Assembly: GCA_963070105.1 (NCBI GenBank)
Contig: OY718806.1
Coordinates: 7,461,865 to 7,525,864, forward strand
Length of the DNA: 64,000 nucleotides
Direction: 5' to 3'
DNA from: Litomosoides sigmodontis
Taxonomy: Eukaryota > Nematoda > Chromadorea > Rhabditida > Onchocercidae
Under the pieces are notes generated by a model. The model searched no databases. It worked only from the letters and a program-made list of their open reading frames with translations, and had not been told where the DNA came from. The translations under genes were made by a program, and so were the position numbers. Positions 53,501-64,000 of this stretch are shown piece after piece (positions within the stretch are counted from its first letter, which is position 1; each line of letters begins with the position of its first letter).

Positions 53501-56500
53501 GGTGCTACTACCTGTTCAACGTACCTGAGGCATTACGGGTTCTTACTGTTTTGGTTGATGAAGCAAATCCACATTTTGATTGTAAAAAAATTCAACTGCC
53601 AATCAAAGTTCTCCACGTTCATTGTAAAAGCAAAAATAATAAAAAAAGAAAGAAAGAGAAAGCATTTGTGTGAACATCGAAAACGCACGGAACTTAGGCA
53701 AAAGCAACGCTGACAATGAACGGATTTGTTTACCTGAATTTCTTCGTCACTGATGCAGTTACTTGTTGCTAATTAGTCTAATTGGCTAGACTAGAGCCGA
53801 TTTAGAAAGAGAAGATGAAGGGAACATTTGACAGCTCCATCGAACAAGAGAACTAGTCATCGCTTCAGTGAGTTTTCTCAGGTTCTCGAGAAATATTTGA
53901 GCGGTATTGATTTGCATTGCAAAGGAAAGGTGTAACAACGAACAAACTGATTGATGGCCAGCGCCAGTTGATCGCTTCGCTTCATTACTATTTGCTTTTT
54001 TTTAGAATGCTAATTTCGTGAGCAGAACTTTCGGTGCAGTAAAAAAATGATTTTTCGTTTGCCTTTTTTCGGCTTTTGATTGCTTCGAGAATTCAGTGCA
54101 GCATCAGGATATTTCCGAGTGCGACGGAATGAAATTCACTTCCAAAATTTAGAATGGCTGCCACACCTCTTCGTGCTAATTTTAGACTCTACTAATTATC
54201 ATAAACTCATGCTATCTCAGCTCATTTTCAAACTTTTAGTCATACACGACTTTTGCATTCTTCGATCTCATACAGACATCTCACGCATCAACTCTGCAAA
54301 GTCATGAGTGGCAGCGCAGTTGAAATGTCACTTATTTATGTCTTTTATGCGTGCAAATAGCAAATAACACAAATCTTCATCTTTTGCTTTAGTTAGTCAT
54401 TGCAACTTAATTTTACAATAGCATACCATTTGTTATTTTTATTGCGTCCTATCTTCCCACTCCTTTTTCTTTCCAAAAAAAACTTGTCACGTCTAATTTC
54501 AGAACTAAGGTGTAAGGAAAACATTACTGCAACATGTGAAAACACCAGTTGTGGAGTACGCTCAGCAATTGCGTTCACAAATGTTAAAATGTCCTTCAAG
54601 TAAATTTTTCGGTTGGAAAAAAATAACATAATTTGAGATGGGAACTATTTGATATTGATGCATATTCCTGAAAACTTCAAGAAATCAAATCAAGAAGTTC
54701 ATTTATCATTCTGTTCACTTTCCTATCAACAGCGATAGATGGAACTGACTGTCTTCTTTGCTCACTAGTGATAATCACCAGTCATTGATGCAACACTCAT
54801 TAACAGCAATGAAACTTCAAACTACAATTAGTCGAAATTTTTTTTTCTTCATGCGATGACGTGTGAGCAAATAATTGAATGCTTGGATGATTTTTGATCA
54901 GTTCCTCATAATTATGACCAATCAATATTCGCTGTAAATTACTTAATTTGATGAATTTATTAAAGCAATTAAGTTTCATTTCGTAATATTAAATCTGTTG
55001 AAATATTTTTATGTGTGGAACATTTATGGTCATCAATCAATCTGCCGCTTAATTGATGAAATTTTGTAAAATAATTAAAATGGGTGCTGTAGATAAGTGA
55101 TCATCATAAGTGATCAATCGCTACGTGCACATGCACAAGTAATGCTGTCAATATTACCGTCACTAACTTACTTTGTTAAACTAAAGCATTTGTATATTTA
55201 AACAATATTTTATTAGCTATTTTTAAATTACTTAACTTTAAAATAATTTAGCAGTGTGAATTGTGGACGTTTGTTCGGTTTTGATTATTTGTGTGGTTTG
55301 TAGATGCACAGCATTACTTAATAAGTAACAGGCAGAACAGTAAGCAGAGGAACAGTAATTGAGGGTTGAGAATTCAGTGCAAGTAACAATACAAGACGAT
55401 CGCTGTAGGAAGAAGAGAGAGCAATCGGTTGCTTCTCCATGAGATTGAACATATGGGTAAAAGCAAGAAAGTTTGATCGGTAAATATACCGTCGTGTGTG
55501 GGTGTGTTTGAGCTTACCTTAAGAGGTAAGTTGTAGCCCACAGTGATGGTTAAGTTAGCCTGCTACATTCAAATGATAAAATCACGGTGGATTGAGATTG
55601 TGCGGTGGTATGCAAGCGCAAAGGATTTATGGTTGAGGTCAAGCAAATCATCGGCTACGTGAGGTGAGGTTAATGTAGCTTTGTTAGCAGGGGAGGAGAA
55701 AGAGTGGCTCACAGTCTTGTGAAATTAGTGTTAACTACCAAAAGGGCTTATGAGCAATCGTCTTTGATAAGATGTGGAGACCGATTGCAAGATATGCGAT
55801 ATATAGACGTAACAGTCTCATGGCGATTTTAAATGATGAAATCTATAAGATTTCATTTCTGTTAAGTTTCTCTCGGCTTTGGCAAACATTAATTGTTAAT
55901 AAAAGACACACGCACGCACACACACACACAGATGCATGGATAACATGGCATTAATTGGACAAACATTAATGAAAGAGATCAATCGATGTTGCATATTTTG
56001 CATTAATTGTTTGATAATTAATTGCTCATCCGTAGGTGTTCAATCAGTTATCACCATTGTTTGTGATCGAGTATCATAACTGTTCCATTTGCAGTATTTT
56101 TCTCAGTGAGTCAGCAAAATCGTTTCCAACGAAATGTATTTAATTTTAAAAGATTTTTATTAACATTCCTTTAACAAATTGGCGGAATAATAACGTTTTT
56201 TTCCTTTTATATTATTTAGAAGGAAATATGATCACTTGGAAAGTGCTGAGAAGCGTATCTATCATTGTGCTGAAGTGAAAGTAAGAATGCTAGTGTTCTT
56301 CATAGTCGATCATCACTGCAAAATTCACCACTAAGAAATCTTCCAAAGCAGATCATTAATGAATCAGCGAACGAACTTTGTGAAAAATATTAATAATCAG
56401 GCAGATGAAGGCAAAAAAATAAAAAAAAAGTACCATCCTGCATTATAAATAGTAACAGTGAAAATACTATGAAGGTAATGAGGTCAGAAAATATAAGTAA

Positions 56501-57368
56501 CACTGTCAGCACTATTTCCCTGATCACTGAAATCCAGTATTGTCACAAAAATTAGAATATGTTCTAAAATAAAACTTGTAAACAGGAGAAATTCAACCAA
56601 AGCCCAGTTAATTCTTTTTCTTTACTCGAAATGCATTGAAGTTTTAAGTAAGGCAGAGTTTCAACATGGTACAGGTAATAAGCACTCCATAACAATAGCG
56701 TCTAACCAACTCCTTGCGTAACGTAGTTTTTGGAAGATTCCCAAGTGCATGTATGCACAGCCATCAGAAGTAGACGTAACAGAAATATTTCTTCAATGTC
56801 TTGGCTTCCGTTTAATTCAGAATAAAAGTCCTCCCTTACTTTGCGGTAGATTGCATCGCACTGAATGAAATTATCGAAACAGTTCATTTACAATATGAAC
56901 GTTCGTAGCATTTCGTACGACCAATTTAATATGACACATTAATGAATGCGGAAAACAATGAAATATTTGTGGAAAAAAATATAGGAATGCTTTTCATAGC
57001 TGGCTATTCATATTTCATCAAGTCTCTTTCAGTACGAACAAACAAAATGGCTAAATTCAAGCGGCTTGTGATTCTGTGAAATATGTATCCATTGCCGGAA
57101 GCGGTTAGAGTGTACAGAAAAGTGTCAAGTCATGTGAGTTCAATAAGTTACAGTATGCTAAAAATTGTCCGGAAAAAAGTAGCAGTGCCATTGCACAACA
57201 TAGCAACCAAATGTTTATTAATTAAAATTGAATGAAAGAAAAAAGAGGAAAAAGGAAGGGTGACGATTGATTTCGGTGAATTTTCTCCCTCTGTCGTGTT
57301 TCAAACGCCCTGCAAATATCCCATCATCATTTTGCTCGTTGAGAAATTACTATGGTTTTAAACGAAAT

Positions 57369-59491
57369 TTAATCATTCTCACTGACCTCTTGCAGAGCGT
57401 TACGTAAATGTGAGACGGTTGAGTGTTTATGTGATATTCCCACTTCGTTAAGGTGCTTTCTCGTCAAGTAACCTCTGAAAATATCCAATAATTAAAGTTT
57501 TCTTCTATCAATAACAATGAAATGTTTCCAAATTTATGCACAATGTATTGACAGAAATAATGAAAGTTTACTGTTTGCATACATTCAAGTCACATTGTGA
57601 AGAAGAAGATTGCTTAAATAGCACGTATGCTCAAAGACCTGTCAACTGCTTTAAATCATATTTCCTACAGTTTCATCAATACTAAGGCTTACTCACGCCA
57701 ATTATCACAATGTGTTTGTACAGAAACAACTGATTCCTGAAAGGTTACCTTGCTGATACTAATTGGATTGTTAAACACACCTTACAGTACATTTTTTCAG
57801 TAGCACGTACCAATCCAAAGTTATTATAATAACGCAAAAAAAAAACGTATTGGTAACCTAATGTGCGCCTGAATTTTTTTCGCGGCTTCATTTCCTTCTT
57901 TCCTTTCCTGCTGTAAATGACGTCTTATTAGAAAACCACGAATTTCTGCCTGAATTTTAGTTGCCGCTCGATCCTCAATCACATCTCTCTCTATCACTGA
58001 GTCGATAACATCAGTAGGATAGCAGCTAAAGTAAGGATGATATTTAAGATATGCATATGCTTTTGCCATCAGCAATCTGATCTCATATTCTGAATATTTC
58101 CTATTACTGATTAATTAATGATCGCAGCTTTAATTAGTTTTCCCAAATAGTTCTGCAAGAAATCGATGTTAGTCGAATACGCTTTCCAAGCCTTTCTACA
58201 TCTTCCGCTCTGTTTTGCCTTCCTTTCCACAACTTTCTTCTTATTTTTTGAGCAAAATCTTAATTGAGGAAAGACTACAAGAAATTTTAGAAACCTGTTT
58301 GCATACTGTAAACAAATCGAAACAAACTTCTTCAAATCTTTTTTCTCATCCAGCAAACTGTTGCATTCTGTGTGCGGCACCTTTGCCTGTTTTTTGCTGA
58401 GACCAAAATCTTGTAGATTGGCTTCAATCTAAAAGAAATAAACACTGGGAGAAAATAGCAAAATTAAACGATATCAAAATTTTATAAATTTAATTAAGAC
58501 TGCTTCGTCAGTAATACTTAAAGTGTGTCGGTGATATGGAGCTCGAATTTTTTTTTCTGCTGATTCATCCGAAAAGTTAACGAACGACACTTGTGAACAA
58601 GAAATTTTTTGAGCAAATCAATTAATGATCGCAGCTTTAATTATTTTTAAAATTTTTAAACCTCTCAATTTGACAATTTTAATTTCTATCCCTTTATTCT
58701 CCCTCTTAAGCAACCTGATGTCGACTGATGTTGCAAGCTGCAAAAAAAGAAAACACGCACAAACCTGTTTTTGTAAGTCACTTTTGAACGACTCATATAA
58801 AGCAGGATCCTTCAGCACATCTTCTGCATTATTCTCTGAAAAAAGAAATTAATTCAATTTGGTATCAGTGTAATGAACGAGATTTCGTCACTTAATAATT
58901 ACAAAAAATTATCTTTTCATTAATTGTAATCCTCGCTGCTAATCAACTTTTTTCTTCGCAACTAATCGTTTTCTATTCTGAACTTATCAATTATTGTTTG
59001 ACAGGCAGCTAATACGCATCGTTTACGTCTGTCACAGCGATTATAGGAATGAAGTTATCAGTCTCAACAGAGGAAGAAGTTAACTGATCAGGTGATGGTC
59101 AGTTGGCTGAACAAAGAAGGAAACTGGAACCGAAATGATTGAAACGTGAAAATTTTCCAGTTCTTTTAGTGAATTTAATGCTCAAATCAGTGTTACCTTG
59201 TTATGACATAAATTATAAAAAAGGCACTAATTCGTAGTAGTCTTTGGAACTGAGAAAAAAAATTTTGTTTTTTCACATTATGTACCACTGATAATACATC
59301 AGTAAGTGAATTTCAGAGAATTTTAAAAAGCTTCAGAACCTACGTTTGCGATGTTTTTGCAAGACATTGAAAAAGAGAATGGAAAAACTGATTAAATCAA
59401 CTGGTTGCGCTCGCAGTGTTTCACGCACTAACGCTTCTAATAATGGACGAAGTCCATCTGGTACTTTGTGCTTCTCACTTGATTCCGCCAT
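57369..59491 (-). CDS. SPA17-like protein: RIIa dimerisation/docking domain plus two IQ motifs
   Basis: Five exons from high to low: 59344-59491, 58765-58835, 58295-58428, 57858-58076, 57369-57474; 678 bases, 225 residues. Residues 8-48 (KVPDGLRPLLEALVRETLRAQP...) match the RIIa fold of PKA RII and sperm protein SPA17. This four-helix dimer binds amphipathic helices of AKAP-type proteins. Two IQ motifs, IQAEIRGFLIRRHL (about 160) and IQAHIRGYLTRKHL (about 185), the second split by an intron, should bind calmodulin. SPA17 has the same order with one IQ motif and about 150 residues. The exon pair 58295-58428 and 57858-58076 was joined by phase and is the weakest junction. The final exon reads through a possible donor to LQEVSEND and a stop. 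The start ATG lies 14 bases after a TTACAG acceptor. Confidence 0.8.
58113..58136. repeat. copy 1 of a 24-base exact direct repeat in introns
   Basis: The 24 bases, centred on ATGATCGCAGC with AT-rich ends, recur exactly at 58620-58643. This copy lies in the intron between exons 58295-58428 and 57858-58076. Confidence 0.9.
58620..58643. repeat. copy 2 of the 24-base direct repeat
   Basis: Identical to 58113-58136, same orientation, 507 bases away. It lies in the intron between exons 58765-58835 and 58295-58428. Confidence 0.9.
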
Positions 59492-59505
59492 GTGATTTTC
59501 TGTAT

Positions 59506-59507
59506 CT
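59506..59507 (-). other. probable trans-splice acceptor of SPA17-like gene
   Basis: The minus strand reads TGATTACAG, then a 14-base leader and the ATG at 59491. Confidence 0.5.
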
Positions 59508-62500
59508 GTAATCAGAAGTATAAAATTACATAGTATGTAAAGTATATAAAATAATCTTAATGAAATCGCGCTTCTTCCTAAAAAAACTAAGTTAGAAATC
59601 AAAGAAGAACGGATGGGAGATATTTTCAAATAGATGAAATAAGTGCGAGCATAATTAAAAATAATCAAGAAAAAATTTCGGTCCATTTAACAGAATTAAA
59701 AATCCAATAATTTCCAGTTTTTTACTCACATCGATCAAGCAAAACAATTTTTGAAATTGCTTTAGTAAAAGCTAAAGTAAGATTAGAATTATAGGACAAA
59801 ATGATGAAATCGAATTAAAAACGAGAAAAAGAGTTGCATTGGGATTAAATTAAACGTGATAGCAGCAGCTGGTAGTGCACGTGAAACTTTTTTTAAACAT
59901 TTTCTTTAAGCTCACATCACACTGACCGACTGGCCTATAGGGCTTTCGAATGAGATATACCATATCAATTCGAATCTCAAATTTTTAGCAGAAATAAACG
60001 ATTTAAACAAATTAATTCCTCTAACAAAAAATGAGAAGAGTAATTACGAGGAAAAGGTTAAAGGTTAAAAGTGCCTTACACCATTGGAAACCTCTCATTT
60101 TCCAGCAATTCAATTCGTAATCTTTTTTTTCGTAATCCAATCCTTTGCAGTCATCATTCTTACCTTATTAATTAATCAGTCAAAGTAGAAATAACCTGCT
60201 TGTCCCGTCTAGCTATGCTGATAAACATAGCATTCCTCTCTGAGTGGAAATGTTTGTTTTCCCCGCTAATTTTCGGGAAAAAAATCTCAGGAGTATCAAA
60301 ATGTCAAATCAAATAACTTGCATTTCTTTGTGTCGGTCCACATCACACATAGAGTTAGTTATAAATAGATGGTGGACTAAAAAAAGCTAGCAGCCATCTC
60401 TTAACATGCCCACATAGTTAAACTAACTGTTCCATCTAATCCACTCACTTCACTTAAGATACCAATTGCTTCAAATGCCTCATTTAAGCTAGCGGCTAGT
60501 GGATGGAGATGTCTTCACTCTGTTTCAATAATTTATCACTCTTATATTACAGTGAAAATTCCAACGTGAAAATTCCAACGTGCATTAAACTACCTTTAAT
60601 TCTTTCAATATGCAATCGCTATTTCTCACGATAGATTATAGCATTAGGACGAGGAGAGAGAAAGTGTGAAGGAACATTGGACGACAAAGCGATAATGATA
60701 AAGCGGCAGAAATGGCTGACGTCATTGAGAGCATAATTAATTGTAGAAAAAAAGTATAATGTTAGTGGCTGAGAAGTTTTGTTTATCTTGCAAAAATAGC
60801 ACTATTCAAGGAAAAGGTGAAGTTATAAGACTTATGAGCGGGAGATTTGAAATGTTTAATTTAAATGATATTAATTATTAAAATTAAATTAAAAATTGAG
60901 TAGTGGAAGTGGAAATTTGTAGCATCCCTATGCAGCTGTTAAATGACAAACAAACGGGTCATGCGACCCATTGTAGCTGCACATATCTCGAGGACCAGAC
61001 GCAGGTCAGGCTGCAGTTTTTAGAGACACTCACACACAGGCACAGACACAACACGTATTCCACCTGAACTGACAGGAGCAGAAGATGCAGTGGAAGAAAT
61101 TCACCTAGCACGAAACGTGTTTCAAAAATGAGCACAGTAGTCTCGATATGCGTCATCAAGTGAGTGCGGATGAGGCCTGAAGTCAGCGCTTTATCTCTTC
61201 AATGATTTCATGCTTAAAATTTTGTTGACGCATTTCTATTGATGTCAGCAACGAGCCGGAAAATTCTCACTTCCCGCCAATATTTCATCATATTTCGTCA
61301 CACTATCTTTGAAAAGCACCCTTTCTCTACTCTAAAAATAACCTGTATTGCTACCTATTCCCATCTTTATAATCAGTCAACCACTATAAAGTGAAAAAGC
61401 CGAAGCTATGATGAAAGCGATTATCATTAAAGCTATCTAACCGTAGTAATCCACTAAAACGTCTCATCAATATTTCAAACTGAAGTGCGACATTCAGGCT
61501 GATGCAGATAGTAATACTCGAGAAGGAAGTGAAGTGCTGGTGGAGGAGAAGTGGTCGGTGCTCGAGAAAATCATGAGCAAACAGATGCAAATTTGCAAAT
61601 GTAGGAAATTAAAACTCGAGAGATCGGAAGATCGGCGCAAATTCCCAGTGCAGCAATAAAGAAATCATCTTGTTTCAACAATTGCATTGTTTCCTGAATG
61701 CAAATTACCACTTCTTAATTGACAAGTGCGCAAGAAAAAGTTACTTGCACTTAAGGCCGTGAAGAAGCCCTTCAGTATTGCGAAAGCTTTTAGATAATAA
61801 GTTACTGCAGCGTGAAATAATACTTGGCGCAACTGCAATTGTCTCATTGTTGGCTAGGAGCTAGGCAGCTGTCGATGTCTTCACAGCTTATTGTAATCAT
61901 TGCCTTTCCTTTTCTTCCTGAATTAAATGAATCAGCGGAAGGAGTACAGAAGTATCAGTGGTTCGAAATATGTCAGCTGCGAGTGCGAGGACTACTTCAT
62001 TTTTCAAGATCAGTTAGTTGGTGGCGAATCGATCGCCTTCTTTCTGCTCATCCCAAATTTCCTCCTTCTTCACACACAATTTAATCAGTGAATTTTATTC
62101 GCCAACTATTAAACGTTTATATCATTACTGTGTAATGGTCTTTTGAGAGTAATGCTTGTAGTAACATTCCCTTACTTCATTCTCCCTCAAATAGCAATTA
62201 AGCTATTAAGCTACCGCTATCATACGCGCTTTTTTTCTTAGTAAGTTTGCTATAAGCAAGGATAAGAAATTGGAAATTTTATTTTTGATTCTGAAAGGAA
62301 GAAGTGAGAAACAGAGCAAAATGCCCGTACGTAAAGTGAAAGAGAGTGAATACAGGGTAGTCCACGCAGCAGGAAATGCTTGGAAATGATTCCATTACTA
62401 TTATGTTTTTCAAACTGCTCATTAGAATGACGTCACTTGCTACTACTTAAATCTATCCGTGTTCTTTCGGCAAGGCATACATCCCTGGGTGAGACGGTAA

Positions 62501-64000
62501 TGATATCAGGTTCGATTCTTAGTTCGCATTTGATTATCAACTGCCTTTGAGGGATCATTTCACCATTTATACTGCACAGGACTTGTGCACTGACTAAATT
62601 ATTCGTTTCTTCATCACATTAAGTCTTTGAATCACAATAAGCACCCACCTACTTTCCATTTAAGTGTATTTGAGGCTTGCTATATTAAGAAATCTTCTGA
62701 TGACTAAATTCTCTGAGTGTAATAGATAGCGCGAGTAAGTGTATGTTGCATGGTACAAGAATGAATAAAAAGTTTGAATGAATTACGCACACAGCGAACG
62801 TATTTAAAATCCAACTAACTCACTTTAAGCAGCAAATCTGATGAATTGCTTTTTTTCAGTTGTCTTCGAGTGTATTAAAAGTGTTTGAAAGGGAAAAAAT
62901 ATTTCAACATTGTTGAGATATGTATGATTCAGTCGGAAAATCTACGCAATCGTTCACTGTGAGAAGGCGAAAATCTTGGCGTACGCAATCTAAAAAGTGG
63001 TATTTTCGTTGTAAAAATAGTATATTTGAATAAAAGCTTCCAGTGGTGAGCTGTCATTTGCATTTTTCCACGCCGATTTCTATGCTAGTAATGTTAAATG
63101 TTTGATAATCAGTTGCTGCTGGCGCCGGCAACACGCTGATTAAAGGATATTTTCGGTAATATTAGAAATTATTTTAAAATAACCGAGCAAAGAGCTTCAG
63201 GCACTACTTCGCATTTATGCTATTTTGTGATTATTAGGAAAGGAAAACGTTCCTGCACAACGCTAGTCAGACTTATATAGGTTTTTTCATAAGCTCTCAT
63301 GTCACTCGATCTTACGTTTGCTCAGTTTGTTGCAGCAAACAATTTGGAAATTCGCGGCACGCTCTTGAATTAAATGTGAAGGAGTTTGAGAAAAAAAAGT
63401 CTTCCTCTACTAACTTCCTTTTCGCGTGAACGGAAATGGATAAAGGAAGAGTGCAAGCAGAGGAGAACGCTTACTTCTTCTTACAGCTGTTTCCCCTACC
63501 ACTTTGCCATTTCCTAGCAATAACCAGTGCATAATCACAGGCTAAACCTGATAAGATGAAAATTAGTGGGAAGAATAATGGAATTTTGAGTTTGAAATTA
63601 TATGCTTTACCATTTAATCGGTTAGACAGACATTCGATGTCCTAAACATGCAAATTGCGTGTTACATATTATCCGAACTCTCATCCATCCGCTTATACAT
63701 GAGGAGAGAAAAAGCAAAAACAAGCAAGTGAGGGCTGCGCCTTACATGAAAGGAAAGGAGGTGAACAGGATGGACGCCAACTTTCACCTATCCTATAATC
63801 TCTACCTACGACACTCGTCCCTGTACCTGTAATGACAGTATGCAAAATAGGAAGCGCTCATCTGAATCAACAATATCTACAAAATATAGCGGACTAGGAG
63901 ATAGCAATAATAGAAGTGTGTTGCACACTCGTCCTCCTCCTCACCCTCCCCTCTCCCTCTCGACATGCAAATATATCTCTCAATTTATGCTAAAACATTC
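59508..64000. other. intergenic to window end
   Basis: I see no gene. Open frames up to 86 codons (for example 61824-62084 +) have no splice support. A 14-base unit is tandemly doubled at 60552-60579. A pyrimidine-rich run (CCTCCTCCTCACCCTCCCC-like) lies at 63930-63962. Confidence 0.6.
60552..60579. repeat. two tandem copies of a 14-base unit
   Basis: GTGAAAATTCCAAC occurs twice back to back with no mismatch, a recent small duplication. Confidence 0.9.

Larger units (their letters stand above)
49549..57368. other. largest intergenic block in the window
   Basis: About 7.8 kb with no recognisable exon on either strand. It includes the upstream region of the PPP1R3-like gene at its left end and the 3' flank of the SPA17-like gene at its right. 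Low-complexity A/T runs, a CA-TA microsatellite (50511-50556) and a short CA run at 55910-55930 are the only clear elements. Confidence 0.6.

Noticed and set aside
62462..62535. Possible tRNA, because of a B-box-like GGTTCGATTC at 62510
   Set aside because: The T stem does not pair, and I find no matching acceptor stem or anticodon arm around it.

Overview
The window looks like nematode nuclear DNA. It is AT-rich. Its genes are split into many short exons (8 to about 370 bases in most cases) joined by GT-AG introns, usually 50-400 bases long. Several first exons begin a few bases after a TTTTAG/TTTCAG acceptor, as expected for spliced-leader trans-splicing. Several protein families are typical of worms (an RME-4-like DENN protein, two-PDZ proteins of nematode style). 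A parasitic clade III (filarial-like) nematode is my best inference, but nothing here proves the species. Every gene model below was built by hand from reading frames, splice consensus and intron phase. For all genes except the two or three with missing starts, the summed exon length is an exact multiple of three.

Layout. 59-3563 (+): C-terminal part of a connecdenn/RME-4 type DENN-domain Rab35 exchange factor with clathrin and AP-2 motifs. 5444-9608 (-): BAR-RhoGAP of the ARHGAP17/ARHGAP44 (RICH) type. 11271-14741 (+): an adaptor with an N-terminal GAB/DOS/SOC-1-like PH domain, a proline-rich docking region and two PDZ-like domains. 15507-17715 (+): GSKIP-domain protein. 21530-23702 (+): classical short-chain dehydrogenase lacking a located N-terminal exon. 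27861-28756 (+): small charged protein that I do not recognise. 31510-32719 (+): KCTD-type BTB/T1 protein. 34854-39832 (-): monocarboxylate-transporter-like MFS carrier with a very long central loop. 46500-49548 (-): PP1 glycogen-targeting subunit (PPP1R3/CBM21). 57369-59491 (-): SPA17-like protein with an RIIa domain and two IQ motifs.

The genes do not form one pathway, but themes recur. Three are small-GTPase or endocytic regulators or signalling adaptors (DENN, RhoGAP, PH-PDZ). Two are kinase/phosphatase scaffolds (the GSKIP domain binds GSK3 and, in vertebrates, PKA; PPP1R3 targets PP1 to glycogen), and both act in glycogen control in other animals. A third protein (SPA17-like) carries an RIIa docking fold for AKAP helices. 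Large intergenic blocks (17.7-21.5, 23.7-27.9, 39.8-46.5, 49.5-57.4 and 59.5-64 kb) hold mostly non-coding AT-rich sequence with microsatellites. Several long TA, CA and ATT tracts lie inside or beside genes. I see no rRNA, tRNA, CRISPR, intact transposon or viral gene.
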